Positions 1 through 13,109 of a stretch of 64,000 nt of DNA are shown piece by piece (within the stretch, counting starts at the first letter, position 1; each line of letters begins with the position of its first letter). Source of the stretch: Cynocephalus volans (lineage: Eukaryota; Chordata; Mammalia; Dermoptera; Cynocephalidae); the NCBI RefSeq assembly GCF_027409185.1, contig NC_084463.1, forward strand, positions 114,396,133-114,460,132. Direction: 5' to 3'. The notes under the pieces were generated by a model. That model did not search any database. It was given only the letters and a program-made list of their open reading frames with translations, and was not told where the DNA came from. Position numbers and translations under genes: made by a program.

Positions 1-289
1 GGCTCATTTATTTGTATTACACCTTAAGTTGTTTTTCTTTTTTTCTTCATCACTGATTTTATTGGTGTGTTTGCTGTTTATATACTGAACCCGTGAAACT
101 TGGTTCCAAACCCTCAGATGGGTTGCTGCCCCCACTCCTTCTATCCCTCCCATCTCATTCCTACCCACTTTCTCTAGGTAACAAACCAATCTCATCAATC
201 TCTGATTTATCCTTGTCATGTTTTGGTTTTGGCCCATTGAGCAAATACATATGTATTTTATTTCCCCTTCTTTCCTACACAAAAGGTAG

Positions 290-600
290 TACAGTATACA
301 TACGGTGGATACTTTTGTACTTTATTTTTCACTGAACAATATATCCTGGAAGGCACTCCACATCAATTCATTAAGACCCTTCTCTCTCTTTTTTTTTTTT
401 TTTCTTTTTTACAGCAGCATAATGTTCCACTGGGTGAATGCACCATATTTTATTCAACTATTCTCCTGTTGTGTAGGTTACTTCTAATTTCTGTAATTCC
501 AAATAATGCTGCAACCTTGGGCATGTGTAATTCATACTGTTGGAAGTGTATCTTCAGGGTAAATTCCTAGATTTGGGATTGATGAATCAAAAGGTAAGCA
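290..600 (-). repeat. Old LINE-1-like fragment, antisense
   Basis: Wording such as the TTTTTCACTGAACAATATATCCTGG start and the later AATAATGCTGCAACC stretch resembles the antisense 3' part of old L1 elements, comparable to the fragments near 42.3 and 55.2 kb. It is diverged, so subfamily and ends are approximate. Confidence 0.45.
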
Positions 601-639
601 TGTATGTAGTCAAATCAACATCCACCTTATGTCTCCTGA

Positions 640-830
640 TACAATGCACTAAGAACACATCATTTTTGTTAATCCTGCCAAAAAAAAATGCACAACCTAA
701 ATCTAATCATGAAGAAACACCAGTCAAATCTGAACTGAGGGAACTCTACAAATAACTAAGTTGTATTCTTTAAAAACATCCATATCATAAAACCCAAAGA
801 CTAAAGAACTGTTCCAAATTAAATAAAACA
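640..830 (+). repeat. Old L1 3' UTR-like fragment
   Basis: The pattern AACCTAAATCTAATCATGAAG, then GAGGGAACTCTACAAATAACT, matches the block at about 47285-47430. Both look like sense-strand L1M 3' ends. Confidence 0.45.
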
Positions 831-2373
831 TTGAAATAGAATGCATTGAATAACCTGAGATTTTCTTTTGCTACAAAGCACGTGATTGGGACAACTAGGA
901 AAATCTGAAAAAAATTTTACAGATTACAGAATAGCAATATATTAACGTTAATTCTGGGATTGGCTATTATACTATGTTGATATAAGCAAATGCCTTTGTC
1001 TCTAGGAAATACAGAGACTTAAGGATAAGGGGTGCATTATGTCTTAAACTTACATTCAAATGACTTTTTTAAAAAACATGTATATATTGGGGGAATAATG
1101 TAAATTTTAAAATGTGAGGCATTTGGGAAATCTGGGTAAAGTTTTTAAAAAAGCAACATCAGATGTCATTTTGACAATTATATTCATACTCCTAGTACTG
1201 AACTGTATATAAATAAACCGAGTTCTTTCTCCGAGAAAAAAAACATCATACACCATCACAGGGTGAGAATGATGTTAGTTGGCAATATTAAACAACGAAT
1301 AAACACCAACAATAAACTGACTATAATATTTTTATTTAAATTATGTTTTAATGCTATTTAAGCATTATCTATTTAATGCTACGTAACTAATAAATAATAC
1401 ATGGCTTTTACAAAACACTAAAACTAAAACATAATTCACCAGACATCAAGGAACTCAGTCTAATTATGTCTCCAATATCACAATTTTAGACAACTTACAT
1501 TTCTTTGCTTCTTTGAGACACGTTTTTCTTTACAAAATAGAAATAAATCAAAGACCTATTAAGGACATAAGTTTAAACTAAGTTTCGATCCCAAACACAG
1601 ACACAGCAGCTCTACCCAAAGTAACTCAAGATCAAGACCTCTCAAAATGATTCAATGACTATTAACTCCACACTGTCTACAGTCAGAGTATCTTTTATTC
1701 ATTATCACTTTTCAGTAAGGTAGACACAATGGAACTAAAAGCCTAAAGACTATTTTTCCCCACCTCCACTCCAAAAAAACAAAAGGAAAAAATGCTCAAC
1801 ATTTGGCATCACCAAATCTGTTTCAATATTCAGACCAATTTTAATTTGAAAAAGGAAACTTTAAAATATTTTGAAACTACACCGCTTTTTAGAAGTCTCT
1901 TTCAAAAAAAAAGAAAAAAAAGTAATTCAAAAGTTCCCCCCTGCCCCCAATTTAAAGCTATCAATTTATTTTCCTAACAGAATTAAACAGACTACTTTTC
2001 ATTTCAAAGTTTAGGGATGACCATGATATTTCAACAATATAGATGAATTAAAAACCCATTTTCCAGCATGTAAGTAGCCTGTCAACTACCAAGGAAAAGC
2101 AGCATTCTTGACCTACTCAACAGAAGTGTCCTCACTGAACTCCTACAACTTGCACATTCCAAAACAGACACACAGATACACACACAGGATAGAACACATA
2201 AATAAGAGTTTTAAGTCAAGAAATCCCAGGTTCGAATTTCCTTCTGCTTCTCTTCTAACAAAATCAGTTATCCTCTATAAGAAAATAGTGTTCCTGGTAT
2301 GCCTAGAATTTGTAATGTTACCAAAACAAAGAAATCTCTAGTACGTATTACCACTGGGAGAGATGTCTAATTT

Positions 2374-2460
2374 TTAAATGCTAATGATTCATTTGTAATT
2401 AATGTAAAACAATTTCAATGCTAACAATTCATTTGTAAATTAATGCAAAACAGTAATTTG
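2374..2460. repeat. Two-copy tandem duplication of about 42 bp
   Basis: The block beginning AATGCTAATGATTCATTTGT is followed at once by a diverged second copy beginning AATGCTAACAATTCATTTGT. It is a local duplication in intron 1 with no evident function. Confidence 0.6.
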
Positions 2461-3739
2461 CACACTAAAAATAAAGTCTAGAGTACAGAGTTTCAAATTC
2501 ACATAAAAAGTTAACAGTTTATTCTTAGTGACTATTCTTAGTGACTTCTACTTGCAGAAAGTCTTCAAGATGTAGAAATGGAACAGCAATTTGGGAATTT
2601 AAATTCACAACCTTTGCACGTGGATCAATTAACTATTAAGACAAATAAACTTTCAAGACAAAAAAATCTTGAAATCTCAGTTAGGATCTTTGCCCCAGGA
2701 AAGGGCAATGAAAACGCACTTAGCAAATGACAAACTCAAGGTAAAAAGCAATGTTTGAGTCAGGTCCAAACGAACAGGTTTTAAAACTGAGTAAAACTCA
2801 AGATGTGAAAAACCAGCTAACCCTTACATTGCCCAAAATCTGACAAACTGCTGAATAAAAAGTTAGAATACTAAAAGAACTGAAACTGGTAAAATACGTA
2901 TGGTCTCTTTTCAGAGTTGCCAGATAAAGCATTAACCCAAAAAACCAATTACTACTCCATCATTTCTTAAAATTAACTCACAACTGATACAAAGAAGTTT
3001 CCCCAACTCGAAATAGAATCAACATTCATCACCTAAAGTGAGAGACTACCCAGAGTCACCTGAGTAGGGAGACCTACATCCAAGAGATCCAACTGTCTCT
3101 CCCTTCCACTCTGTACAATGTTAAAATCATTTCCTAATTAGAGTTTACTCATCACTCAGGTGTTCTACTTACCAACAGAACTTAAAACATTTTTCAAAAA
3201 ACTATGAGCAACAGAAACAAGGAGGTTATGTACACATGTATACTCTTAATAACATAATAACTTACATTTCTATCATGGATTTTTATGGTCTGTCATATTC
3301 ATTTTTAAAGAGGAAAAGGTACCTCAATATATTACTTTAATTTCCTAATTTTGCAGCTCTTCATATGTGTAGAATGTAACAACTAAATCTAAGGTCAAAG
3401 AAAGTCAGGGCTAAAGATAAAGTTGTTTTTAAATTCTCCATTCTCAAATTTGTTTATTACATTTTTTCTACTCAAGATTACATAATAGAAAAATATATAC
3501 TGAAAACTGTAAAAGCTGTGTGGTATTTCAGGATTATTAAATAAAACCAATTTGTGTCATCCTAATCTAAAAAGAGAACTGACTTCTGCTTATTAAAATG
3601 ATTATACTGCTGTCTCTTTCCCTCCAGTTACTATCACGGTAGAATGAATTTTAACTTCCCAGGAGTCAAGACAATAAACAGCGACTCTAAACAGTCACCT
3701 TCAGCTCCATAATCTAAAATTAATATAATTTTAATAATA

Positions 3740-3965
3740 ATGTATGTAGCCTTACTGTGTACTAGACATTGCTCTACATTTTTTTTTTGACATGTTAACA
3801 TTAAATGTTAACTCATTTACTTTTCCCCACTGTATGTGGCACATATGCTTCTACAGTTTACAGATGGGGAAAACAGGTACAGAGAGGTTAAGTAACTTGC
3901 CCAAGATTATACATGCAGCAAGTGGCAGAGCTGCGACTCCACCGAGGTGGTCTGGTTCCTACCTC
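3740..3965. repeat. MIR element
   Basis: The MIR core and 3' signature are visible: lower-copy text such as GATGGGGAAAACAGGTACAGAG, then AGTAACTTGCCCAAG and AGTGGCAGAGCTGCGACTC. A short poly-T interrupts it near 3780. Confidence 0.75.
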
Positions 3966-4227
3966 TTCAAAGAGTCTCCTCAACTTCAGAGCCTATGTTC
4001 CTTCCTTCCACTCGCCCCAAGTCACCTGTCTATGCCACTTCCCGCCTTTGCCTGCCCATCTCTCCAAGACAGCATATGACTTCCCCCATACTCACATATG
4101 ACATTTCCATTCTGCCCACCACTAAGTCTACATACTGCTTTTATCAATCCTTCCCACACTGACTTCCCCTGAGTCTAAATTCCCATTTCATTTAAGCATA
4201 TTAGAGAACTGTACACAATGACACAAT

Positions 4228-4440
4228 AACAGCTACCATTAACTAAGCACATAATATGTGCTACATACAACGCTAAGATCTTTCTCATAATTAAAAAATT
4301 ATAGTGTGTGAAATGAGACCCATTTTACTGGTGAGAAAACTGAGGCTCCGACGGCTGAATATTTTGGCAATGTTCTCACAGCCAATAAATGACAAAGCAA
4401 AAGACACACACTCAAGTCTGTATGACTCAAACTCTTTAGG
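4228..4440. repeat. MIR element
   Basis: The characteristic ACCATTAACTAAGCAC start, ACTGGTGAGAAAACTGAGGCT and a diverged end mark an old MIR copy. Confidence 0.65.
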
Positions 4441-5769
4441 TTCATACACATGTCTTCTCATGTATACCTTCTTGCTTTACTTCTTTGATATCTAGAGCGT
4501 CTAGGTACTGTACTATTCATAAAGGAAGTATTTCTTCACAAATGAATTCTAGAAAATCATTAGGAAAACAGCAATTACCATTATGTTAATGGTTTCTAAT
4601 ACTACTTCCCAAAAAGTTTCAATATCTTAGTTAAATAATTAACATGGATTAAAATACATTCAGATGGCTCCTCCCTCAAAAAACAAAACAACAACAACAA
4701 CAACAAAAAACCTTAAATGTCTGTGGTTTAAATCTTTTAGGTAACACTATCTCTCAATACTGGAACCCAGGATTATTCTTCCGTTCCTCAACCTCTCCCA
4801 TTCTTCAGTTCCCCCCCCCGCACCCCACCCTCCCGCAAACACACAAACCATTGGACTAGTACCCAAAGAAAGGATTAGCTATAAATTGTTTTGCTTTGCC
4901 ATCGGTGACTTAAGACTGTCACCGCAGGGAAACAGCAAAGTGACAGCATCCCTGATTCTCCAGCCTGCTAAACGTAAACCAATCTCACTTCTTAGTGAGA
5001 TTTTTCTAAGACACTAATGAACATGCTGTAAATGTTCATTACATAAACATCCTCTCTTCCTGGAGACAAAGGTTGTAGCTGCAGTTTCTAATCCCATGGA
5101 ATACTGTAGCAGCAATTATTGCTCATTTACTCAATGTGAAAGGCGACAATCACATTTGTTACAGTTCTCTGTACTTTAATGTCATTATAAACATTAAATA
5201 AAATGAAATTAGCCATTGAAGTACCCCAGTTAACGACGAATAGGTGAAACGGAAGCCAGAAAAAATATTTCACCATCAGTACTCTTAATAAAGTAAAACA
5301 TGTCTTTGTTACCTGCATTCTCTCCCAACATACGCCACACCTTCCAGGTTGACAAAAGCAGAAAGATATCTAAGTTTTCTTTTTTAAAAACCCAAAAAAG
5401 AAATCACTCAAACCTCTCACAAAGAGTAAATTCTAAGAATGAAGAATTCCACCTCTCTTTTCTTTACCACAACCACTGACTTTCCGCCTGTAACAACCAG
5501 AGAGGGCTGGGGGTGAAAGAGAGGGTGGTGCGAATACACAACACACGACCCAGTCACCTCCTAGCTTGGCCCATCCCAAATTTCACCTTGGAACCGCGAG
5601 AACCAGGAAGGCACCAAGAATTCCTAGGAAATGGTCTCACCCCAATGAGAGAACATTTTTAACTTCCTCGAAACCACTGTTTCCTTGGGGCATTATCACA
5701 CACTCCCACCCGGACATACTACCTAGGAGATTACTTATAAGAAAAGCACAAACACACACAAAGAAAAAC
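4441..5769. other. Intron 1 sequence without recognised element
   Basis: It contains a short CAA repeat near 4687-4710 and a C-rich run near 4809-4832 but nothing else I can name. GC content rises after 5460 towards the CpG island. Confidence 0.5.
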
Positions 5770-5973
5770 ACAGTTTGAAGCGGGCAACTCCGGCTCAGCC
5801 GGCGCGGAGAAGCTCAGGGACCACGCGGAGCTGCGAGCCAAGTTGCCACCGCGATCGCACCGACGGTGCAAAGGCGGCCGAGGGCAGCTGGAAAAGCAGC
5901 GCGCGGGGTCCCAGCCCCCCGCCCCACACTCGGACCCTCGAGGCAGGAAACCCGGCTCGGCGGCGCTGCCTCA

Positions 5974-6708
<735 letters not shown>

Positions 6709-6830
6709 CTACAAATGGCCGTCTGGGGGCCGGGCTGCCGGGCTGAGGCGCTGCATATGCATGAGGGGGCGTGGCGTGGCGGGCGGTGCCGCGCGGGGCT
6801 GAGATTCCCGAGCTGACCCAGGCTTCAGAC

Positions 6831-7329
6831 CCCCGCAGACGTGTCGCTCCAATTCTTTGCCATCTAGTGTGTGCGTGAAAGAGTGTGGGAGTGGGTGTCA
6901 AGTGGGAGTGGGAAGGAGACAGTAAGACTGTGTGACCATAACTGTATGTCAGGGATTGTGTGGATGAAAAATACAGTATGTAACGGCGAGTGTGAAAAAT
7001 AGAGCTGTTGTCATATTAACTCAACTTGTAGGAGAGTCAATGTCCTGGTTTAAGAGTACAAATGATGACCATACTTGTGTGAAAAGCAGTATGATTGACG
7101 ATTAGCGTTGTGTCACGGTAACTGAGTGTGCGGTGGGCTAGCAGTGGCGACAGTGTGTGAGGAATGCGAATGACGGAGCATGGGGAATAAGTCATAGTGG
7201 CTGAGCTTGCCTGGACAAGAGTGAATGTGGCAGATTGTGCATGTGTCAGTAGAGTGTCTCAGTGGCCATGTTTATGTATGAGAAATGTGTGGTGACCGCA
7301 TATGAGTGTGAGTGTGAGTGTGAGAGATT
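6831..7329. other. GT-rich upstream flank of RRAS2
   Basis: This is diffuse GTGTGAGTG-type low-complexity sequence, densest at 6865-6910 and 7300-7325. No gene or transposon was recognised. Confidence 0.5.
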
Positions 7330-7660
7330 AATTTGTATTTATTGACATTCTACATACAAGGCACTGTGCTCAATGTAGAGACGCTTTCATGCAAAAAAAT
7401 GGGTCCCTGCCCTCAAAAACCTTAGAGTCCAATGGAGAAGACAGACGGGGAAAACAGGCTTAATGATAAGGGCTATAAAAAACATAAGCACCACGTGGCA
7501 TGTGTGTCCAATGGAGAAGCATCACCCCAGAGTTGGATGGTCAGCAAAGGCTTCCTAAAAGACCTGAAGAATAAATAACATAGACAAATGAGTAATTGGA
7601 AGAAAAGTATTCCAGAGAAAGGGAACTACACTTGCAAAAGTCAGAGTAGAGGAGGAAAGA
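7330..7660. repeat. L2-type LINE 3' fragment
   Basis: The sequence runs TATTTATTGACATTCTACAT, CAAGGCACTGTGCTCAATG, GGTCCCTGCCCTCAAAAACC, then GGTCAGCAAAGGCTTCC. This order is typical of the L2 3' region. Confidence 0.65.
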
Positions 7661-7764
7661 ATTGTGTCACATGATTTTGAATGTGTTGGGGGAGTTTACA
7701 TGCTGGTGATTGTGAATAAAAAGTTACCATCTTTGTGTATGGCAGTTTAATCAAATGTAACAGG

Positions 7765-8060
7765 AATACAGCTCTGTGTAGAAGTGACTGTCTGGAACCA
7801 AATCCTAGCTCTTTCACTAATGGTGTGATGTTGGGAACTTACTTAACCTCTGTGCCTCAGTTTTCTCTTCTCTAAAATAAGGACAAGGGGCTGACCAGTT
7901 AGCTCAGTTGGTTAGAGCATGGTGCTGATAACACCAAGATCCAGGGTTCAATCCTTACACTGGCCAGCTGCCAAAAAAAATAAATAAACACATAAAATAA
8001 AATAAGGACAGCAAGACTACCTAGCTCATGGGGTTTTTAATAAGAATCGTATGAGTTAAT
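7765..8060 (+). repeat. MIR element split by a SINE
   Basis: MIR core text (AGCTCTTTCACTAATGG, GAACTTACTTAACCTCTG, CCTCAGTTTTCTC) continues after the inserted SINE with GACTACCTAGCTCATGGGG. The SINE sits between two copies of a 13-bp duplication. Confidence 0.7.
7886..7997 (+). mobile_element. CYN-type tRNA-Ile SINE monomer
   Basis: A-box-like TTAGCTCAGTTGGTTAGAGC and B-box-like GGGTTCAATCC are followed by an A-rich tail. It is flanked by the perfect 13-bp duplication TAAAATAAGGACA at 7873-7885 and 7998-8010. It is inserted in the MIR above and is not a functional tRNA gene. Confidence 0.88.
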
Positions 8061-8099
8061 ACACATGAAGCACATAAAACAGTGTTGACATGTAGTAAG

Positions 8100-8560
8100 C
8101 ATTTATGGCAGTTTTGGAACATGAATGCAAGTTCTTGGACACACTTAGCAACTCGCTTGAAACCAGTAGAATGCAGCAGAAGAGATGCTGACAAATTTCA
8201 AAGGCTAGATCAGAAGAGGCCATGCAGCTTCCACCTGTTCTTTTGGGATTCTCACTCTGGGAGAAACAAAGCAAGAAGTTTGACTACCATAGATGGCCAT
8301 GCTAGAGAGGCCACATGTTGACATGTCAGTGAAAAGTCCAGCTGAGCTCCCACCAGACCACCAGCATCAGCTGCCAGCCATCTCAGTAAAACATCTTGGA
8401 CACCCAAGATGTCCATGTCCAGCCTTCAAATGACTGCAACCCCCACTGGCACCTGACTGTAACTGCGTGAGAAACTCTACGCAAGGACTGCCCAGCCCAG
8501 CCCTTCCCGAATTCCTAACCCACAAAATCATGAGCAAAATAAAATTGTAAGCTGATAGTG
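8100..8560 (+). repeat. MaLR (MLT1-like) LTR fragment
   Basis: The 3' portion carries the familiar CCAGCCCAGCCCTTCCCGAA, ACCCACAAAATCATGAGC and AATAAAATTG ending of MLT1-type LTRs. It is old and diverged. Confidence 0.5.
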
Positions 8561-8569
8561 CTTTTTAAA

Positions 8570-8880
8570 ACTTTTTATTTGGGAATAATTTCAATGTATA
8601 AAGTATAATGAACACTCATACATCCTTTTCCCACAAACTCACCTATTGAGAACATTGTACCCCACTTGCTTTATATTCTCCCTCTCTCTGTTTCTCTCTC
8701 TCTGCCTCTGTCAACTTCAGTAAATTTAACATTGATATAAATACTTTTGTATAATTTGCCATTCATATTCCAGTTTTTGTCAGTTGACTCAATAATGTCT
8801 TTTAGAGCATTTTTTCCCCTCCAGTACAGGATTTAGTCTAGGGTCAGGCTTTGCATTTAGTCGTCAGATCTCTTTAGCTT
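8570..8880 (-). repeat. Old L1 fragment, antisense
   Basis: Phrases such as GTATAATGAACACTCATACATC and GCATTTAGTCGTCAGATCTC resemble an antisense L1M 3' region. Ends are approximate. Confidence 0.4.
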
Positions 8881-8889
8881 CTTTTACTG

Positions 8890-9241
8890 TGGCACAAAAT
8901 GGTTGCTTTAAGCAGCTTGGGGGAGGCGGCTATTTATTAGACAGCAACAGTAGCCAGAAAATCCTCAATAACATTGTTACCAATGTGAAAAGAGGTAGGA
9001 AAGAGAAAAGAAAGAGGAACCCATGTCAAGGAAGTGCTGAGAAAGGGCCTACTATGCTTCCCACAGATGCCTCTCAGCGTGAGCCTAGCTCTGAAATTTC
9101 CCATAATCCATCAGGAGCAAAAAGATGGCCAAAGAGTTTTCCTTATGTCTATCCCTTCTAAGGTATATTCCAGAAACCTTTCTGTCCTTCAAGAATACAT
9201 GGAAACGGTTAACAAATTTCAGGAACATCCAAACGAAACAC
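8890..9241. other. No recognised element
   Basis: Two short overlapping ORFs occur but neither has a recognisable domain. I see nothing nameable. Confidence 0.4.
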
Positions 9242-9251
9242 AGTTATTCCC

Positions 9252-9364
9252 TGGGATGGCCAGTTAGCTCAGCTGGTTATAGTGCAGTGTCGTAACACCA
9301 AGGTCAAGGGTTCAGACCCCCATAGTAGCCAGCTGCAAAAAAAAAAAAAAAAATTTTTTTTTAA
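9252..9364 (+). mobile_element. CYN-type tRNA-Ile SINE monomer
   Basis: A tRNA-like body (GGCCAGTTAGCTCAGCTGG, then AAGGTCAAGGGTTCAGACC) precedes a long A run. It is flanked by the duplication AGTTATTCCC at 9242-9251 and 9365-9374. Confidence 0.87.
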
Positions 9365-9374
9365 AGTTATTCCC

Positions 9375-10015
9375 AGAGCAAAAAGCATAGTTACACCAGA
9401 CACAACCATTTAGGCTGGGGAAAATCAGGTATTGGTCCTAAGACAATTGTACAAAATCCCTTAGTATTCCGTGACTCAGCATCTGATGAGAGAGCACTTG
9501 GGGTTCTAAGCCTGATGATAGTTTGACCTGTAAAAGGAAAAGAGGAGGAGACAATAATAAATACAGGCTAGTGAGCACATTTGTGCCCAGTGACCAGAGT
9601 GTTCAGGAAGAAAACCCATTTGCAGAAGAATGTATTTCAAAAACCTATATAATGAGCTTCTTTTCTGACTGAGTCCTAACCAAGATTTTCTTTTCTTTCT
9701 CCTCTGAACTACTATCATATCTGTGTACAGGACAAATCCAACACTGAAACCAGGCAAGGAAACCCATGCTGTAGAAGGCATTTGTCTGTTGCTTCCTAGG
9801 CATCTTTCTCTTTCCTCTTTCAAATATCTTTAAATTTCCCCTCTGTAGTTTGGGAGTGACTGACCCCTACCCCCAGCTCTAGGGGTTGACCCTCCTTTGC
9901 TGAAGATTATCACCCTCCACAGTAATCATTTGAAGGATAGTCGTATGTACTAAGTCAGGCCAATAAGGAACACATTCAACTGCAGAATTAAAAGTATACT
10001 GAGATGTGGCTTCAC
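9375..10015. other. No recognised element
   Basis: Mixed-composition sequence. I see no gene or named repeat. Confidence 0.4.
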
Positions 10016-10745
10016 AGCCACTAAGATGACTGTAATCAAAAAGATAATAACAAATGTTGACGACAATGTAGAGAAACTGGAACTCTCATTCACTGCTGGT
10101 AGAAATTTAAAATGGTACCATTGCTTCAGAAAACAATCTGGCAGTTCCTCAAAAGGTTAAAGATAAAGTTACCATGCAACCCAGCAAATCCACCCTAGTT
10201 ATGTATACCCAAGAGAAATGAAAACATATGACCATATGAAAGTTTGCCCATAGTGACATTATTTATCAACTTTTTGGGAGTGGGGGGTTACAGGTGGCTG
10301 GTTTAGGGATCCAAACCCTTGACCTTGGTGTTATCAGCACCATGCTCTCCCAAGTGAGCTAACCTGCCAGTCTGTGGCAATATTTGTAACAGCCAAAAAG
10401 TGGAAACAACCCAATTGTCCATCAACTGATGAATGGGTAAACAAAATGTGGTATATCCATACAATGGAATATTATTTGGCAATAAAAAGTAATGAAGTCC
10501 TGATGCATGCTACAACATGTATGAATCTTGAACATATTATGGTAAGAGAAAGAAGATAGACACAAAAGGTCACATACTGTATAATTCCATTTATAAGCAA
10601 GGTCCAGAATAGACAATCTATAGAGACAGGAAGTAGATCTGTGGTTGCCAGGACTGATAACAAGTACAGGGTTTCTTTTGGGGAAGACGAAAAAGTTCTG
10701 AAATTAGATCATGGTGTTGATTGTACAACTCTGTAAATATACTAA
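10016..10745 (+). repeat. L1 3'-end fragment with nested SINE
   Basis: Typical L1 ORF2-end and 3' text is present: AATGTAGAGAAACTGGAACT, TATGTATACCCAAGAG, GGAATATTATTTGGCAATAAA and CAATCTATAGAGACAGGAAG. A CYN SINE interrupts it at 10266-10375. Confidence 0.8.
10266..10375 (-). mobile_element. CYN-type tRNA-Ile SINE monomer, reverse
   Basis: On the minus strand it reads AGCTCACTTGGGAGAGC, then GATAACACCAAGGTCAAGGG, then GGATCC. It is inserted in the L1 fragment. The duplication is degraded. Confidence 0.8.
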
Positions 10746-10749
10746 GAAC

Positions 10750-11612
10750 CTGCTGGGAGTGCTCCTTGATCCTGTGGTGCCCCATGGTGTGGCCTCGCTT
10801 TCTTCTGGTCCCGGGCAGCCAGGGCCTAGAGGGCAGTCGAGGCAGGCAGCAGCTGGGCAGCAACAGAATGCTGGCTATCAAGGTATTTAGCCTAATAGGC
10901 AACTGAGCAATTTCCACCTTGCTCTGTGTACAAGCACACAGAAGTGTTGTGAATAAAGAGTGGGGACTATGCTGTCCCAAGTTATGTCAATTGGCGTGAC
11001 TATTCCTTGCCTAATGTAGCCAATGTCAAGCACCTGTCTGCTAGCCGGGTCTTAAAAGAGAAGGAGAAGGCCTCCTGGAGCAACCTCTTCATGGGTGAAA
11101 AAGTTGAGTCATGCCGCTTTCAGTTCAACGAGAACTTTGCTGAAATGAACGGGGGCACGAACAAGCAGAAGACGGTTATGGGCACTGCTGTGCTCTTCAT
11201 TGGCATCATGGCTCTGGTTCTGATCGAGGAGAAGCGCTATGTGTATGGCCCTATCCTGCACACCTTTTTTTCGTTTTGGCAGCTGGCAGGTTTGGGGATC
11301 TGAACCCTTGACCTTGGTGTTATAACACTGCACTCTAACCAACTGAGCTAACTGGCCAGCCCTCCCACACACTTTTGATGAAGAGTGGGTGGCCATGCAG
11401 AACCAGAGAATGCTCCATATGAAGGTCAGCCCCACCCAGGGCTTCTCTGCCAAGTGTGGTTATGACAAAAAGGAGTGGAAGAAATAAGAGACCACCATTT
11501 TGTGTGAACCTTACCTTGTTCTGTCACCTCATACCATTCAGCATATTTACTGGAAGCCTGTTATATCAGACAGAACCAATGCTTATAAATGACCAGTTTA
11601 CATGAAAAGAAA
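10750..11612 (+). pseudogene. COX4I1P: Processed pseudogene of COX4I1 (cytochrome c oxidase subunit 4)
   Basis: This is an intronless copy of the mRNA for nuclear-encoded cytochrome oxidase subunit IV. The remnant starts with 5' UTR-like text at about 10750 and the start codon at 10868 (MLAIKVFSLIG), but a TGA follows almost at once. The mature region is recognisable in another frame from about 11000: [19 protein letters not shown], then [17 protein letters not shown] and YVYGP. A CYN SINE at 11271-11364 separates that from the C-terminal part (DEEWVAMQ, then [11 protein letters not shown] and KKEWKK) with a TAA at 11485. A 3' UTR and an A-rich tail follow to about 11612. Lack of introns, the A-tail, a frameshift, an early stop and the SINE make it dead. 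Other COX4I isoforms are less likely because the HLSAS and KEKEKASW blocks are those I recall from COX4I1. Confidence 0.92.
11271..11364 (-). mobile_element. CYN-type SINE inside the COX4I1 pseudogene
   Basis: Reverse tRNA-Ile-like SINE with GATCTGAACCCTTGACC and ACCAACTGAGCTAACTGG. The flanking duplication resembles CACAC(C)TTTT. It postdates the pseudogene. Confidence 0.85.
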
Positions 11613-11649
11613 AAAGAAAAAAGTGCTGTTGACTGCATCATTTTGACTT

Positions 11650-11733
11650 TTTGGCCGGGGAGCAGCTGGCAAGTGGGGGATCCAAACCCATAACCTTGGC
11701 TGTGCTCTAATCAACTGAGCCATTTTCACTTAA
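11650..11733 (-). mobile_element. CYN-type SINE fragment, reverse
   Basis: GATCCAAACCCATAACC and AATCAACTGAGCCA identify a truncated, diverged copy. Confidence 0.65.
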
Positions 11734-12089
11734 ATTGAGTGATTGGCCACAGTGTTGTCAAGAGATTTCAACAGGCAGATTCAGGACCAGATTCGGCCAG
11801 CAGATATGTTTGGGCCTACAATTCAATTTTTTTGTTTAAATTTTGAATTGGTTGCCAATATTTAAAAGTAGGATATTTCACAAACAAATCTGGATTTCTA
11901 ACTCTTCTTGAAAAAATTAAATGGAATATCTTGCAGCAGTGGGCTGGCACTATCTAGCAACAACTAGCTAAAGGCAAGTATCGCTGCCCTTTAGAAAAGA
12001 TACAATGCTCCTGATCGTTAGAGCCACCAGCACACACTACCTAGTTGATGTTACCTGCCTGGCCTTAGTGGGCTTTAAGAGTTTGCAAA

Positions 12090-12295
12090 TCCTACTAACA
12101 TATGCCAATGTTCTCCACCTAGGAGGCACATCTGAATCCCTTGTAGTGTTCTTTAAAATTAAGAAACTGGGCTCCACCCCAGACCTTCTAAATGAAAATC
12201 TCTGAGGTTGTTGAGCTGGAATCTGAATTTGTATATTTAAACATCAAAAGTGATACTGAGACGCCACCACAGATGAGAACTCTTGGAGAAGGGTA
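12090..12295. repeat. MER5-like hAT non-autonomous DNA transposon
   Basis: The order of CTCCACCTAGGAGGCACATC, GGGCTCCACCCCAGACCTTC and GAAAATCTCTGAGG fits the MER5/Charlie family. Diverged. Confidence 0.5.
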
Positions 12296-12829
12296 GACTC
12301 ATCCATGTCCATTATTTATTTCAGGACAAACAATGACCTTTTCATCTGGAATGCTGGTTACTCATCATCACTAAAAAAACCCACTATTGACCAAATAGCA
12401 TCCCTGGCCCATCCCAGAGAAAGGATCTGAGGGTGGAGCAGGGAGGGAGGTACTGAAACCAAGATTCCCCTGACCTCATCTATGTCTGAGTCAGACAGAG
12501 CCAAGGCCTGGTAACAAAAGACAGTCAAGCCCCCAGATCAGAAAGCGTACAATCCTTATCATGTTTGATGGAGGAGCAGCATCCACTTACTTCCTTAATG
12601 GGCCATTGCTTTTAATGTGAATGAATGGCTGGTATAGAATGAAACAGCCCAGAAGGAGCAGCATGCATCTGAGATGAGACAGAAGCACAAATCTATGCCT
12701 TGTTTAAAGATCACGCTACTAAGAATAGAAATTGAAACACATGCTCAAGCCGGTGCACACACATAGCCCTGAGGAAGGCCATGACGGAGCTGCAGGAATC
12801 CACAGCTTAGTGGAGGATGATCTGAGAAT
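12296..12829. other. No recognised element
   Basis: Unique-looking sequence with no ORF of note. Confidence 0.4.
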
Positions 12830-13030
12830 TACAGAGCCTTAAAGCAGCAAAGGTACCCTGAGATGATTCCCTCTAAATCTCTCCTTTTACAGGTGGGCAA
12901 GCAAAGGCCCAGAAAGAGAAGGTCAGTCCCCAACATCACCTGGAGACAGAGCAGAAACGCAACTGGAACTCAGATTCTGTCCCCTGGCTTGAGGTCCATC
13001 TCAATATAGCACACTGCCTTAGGAACCCAA
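12830..13030. repeat. MIR-like fragment
   Basis: The text CTCTCCTTTTACAGGTGGGC, then GGCCCAGAAAGAGAAGG and ACCTGGAGACAGAGCAG, is MIR-like. Confidence 0.55.
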
Positions 13031-13109
13031 GAGCCCAGAAGGCTGAGTATGGTGAAAGTCAGACTGCCCTTCTTAGGCATGGCTGCCAGGAAGAACCAAG
13101 CGAAGGTAT

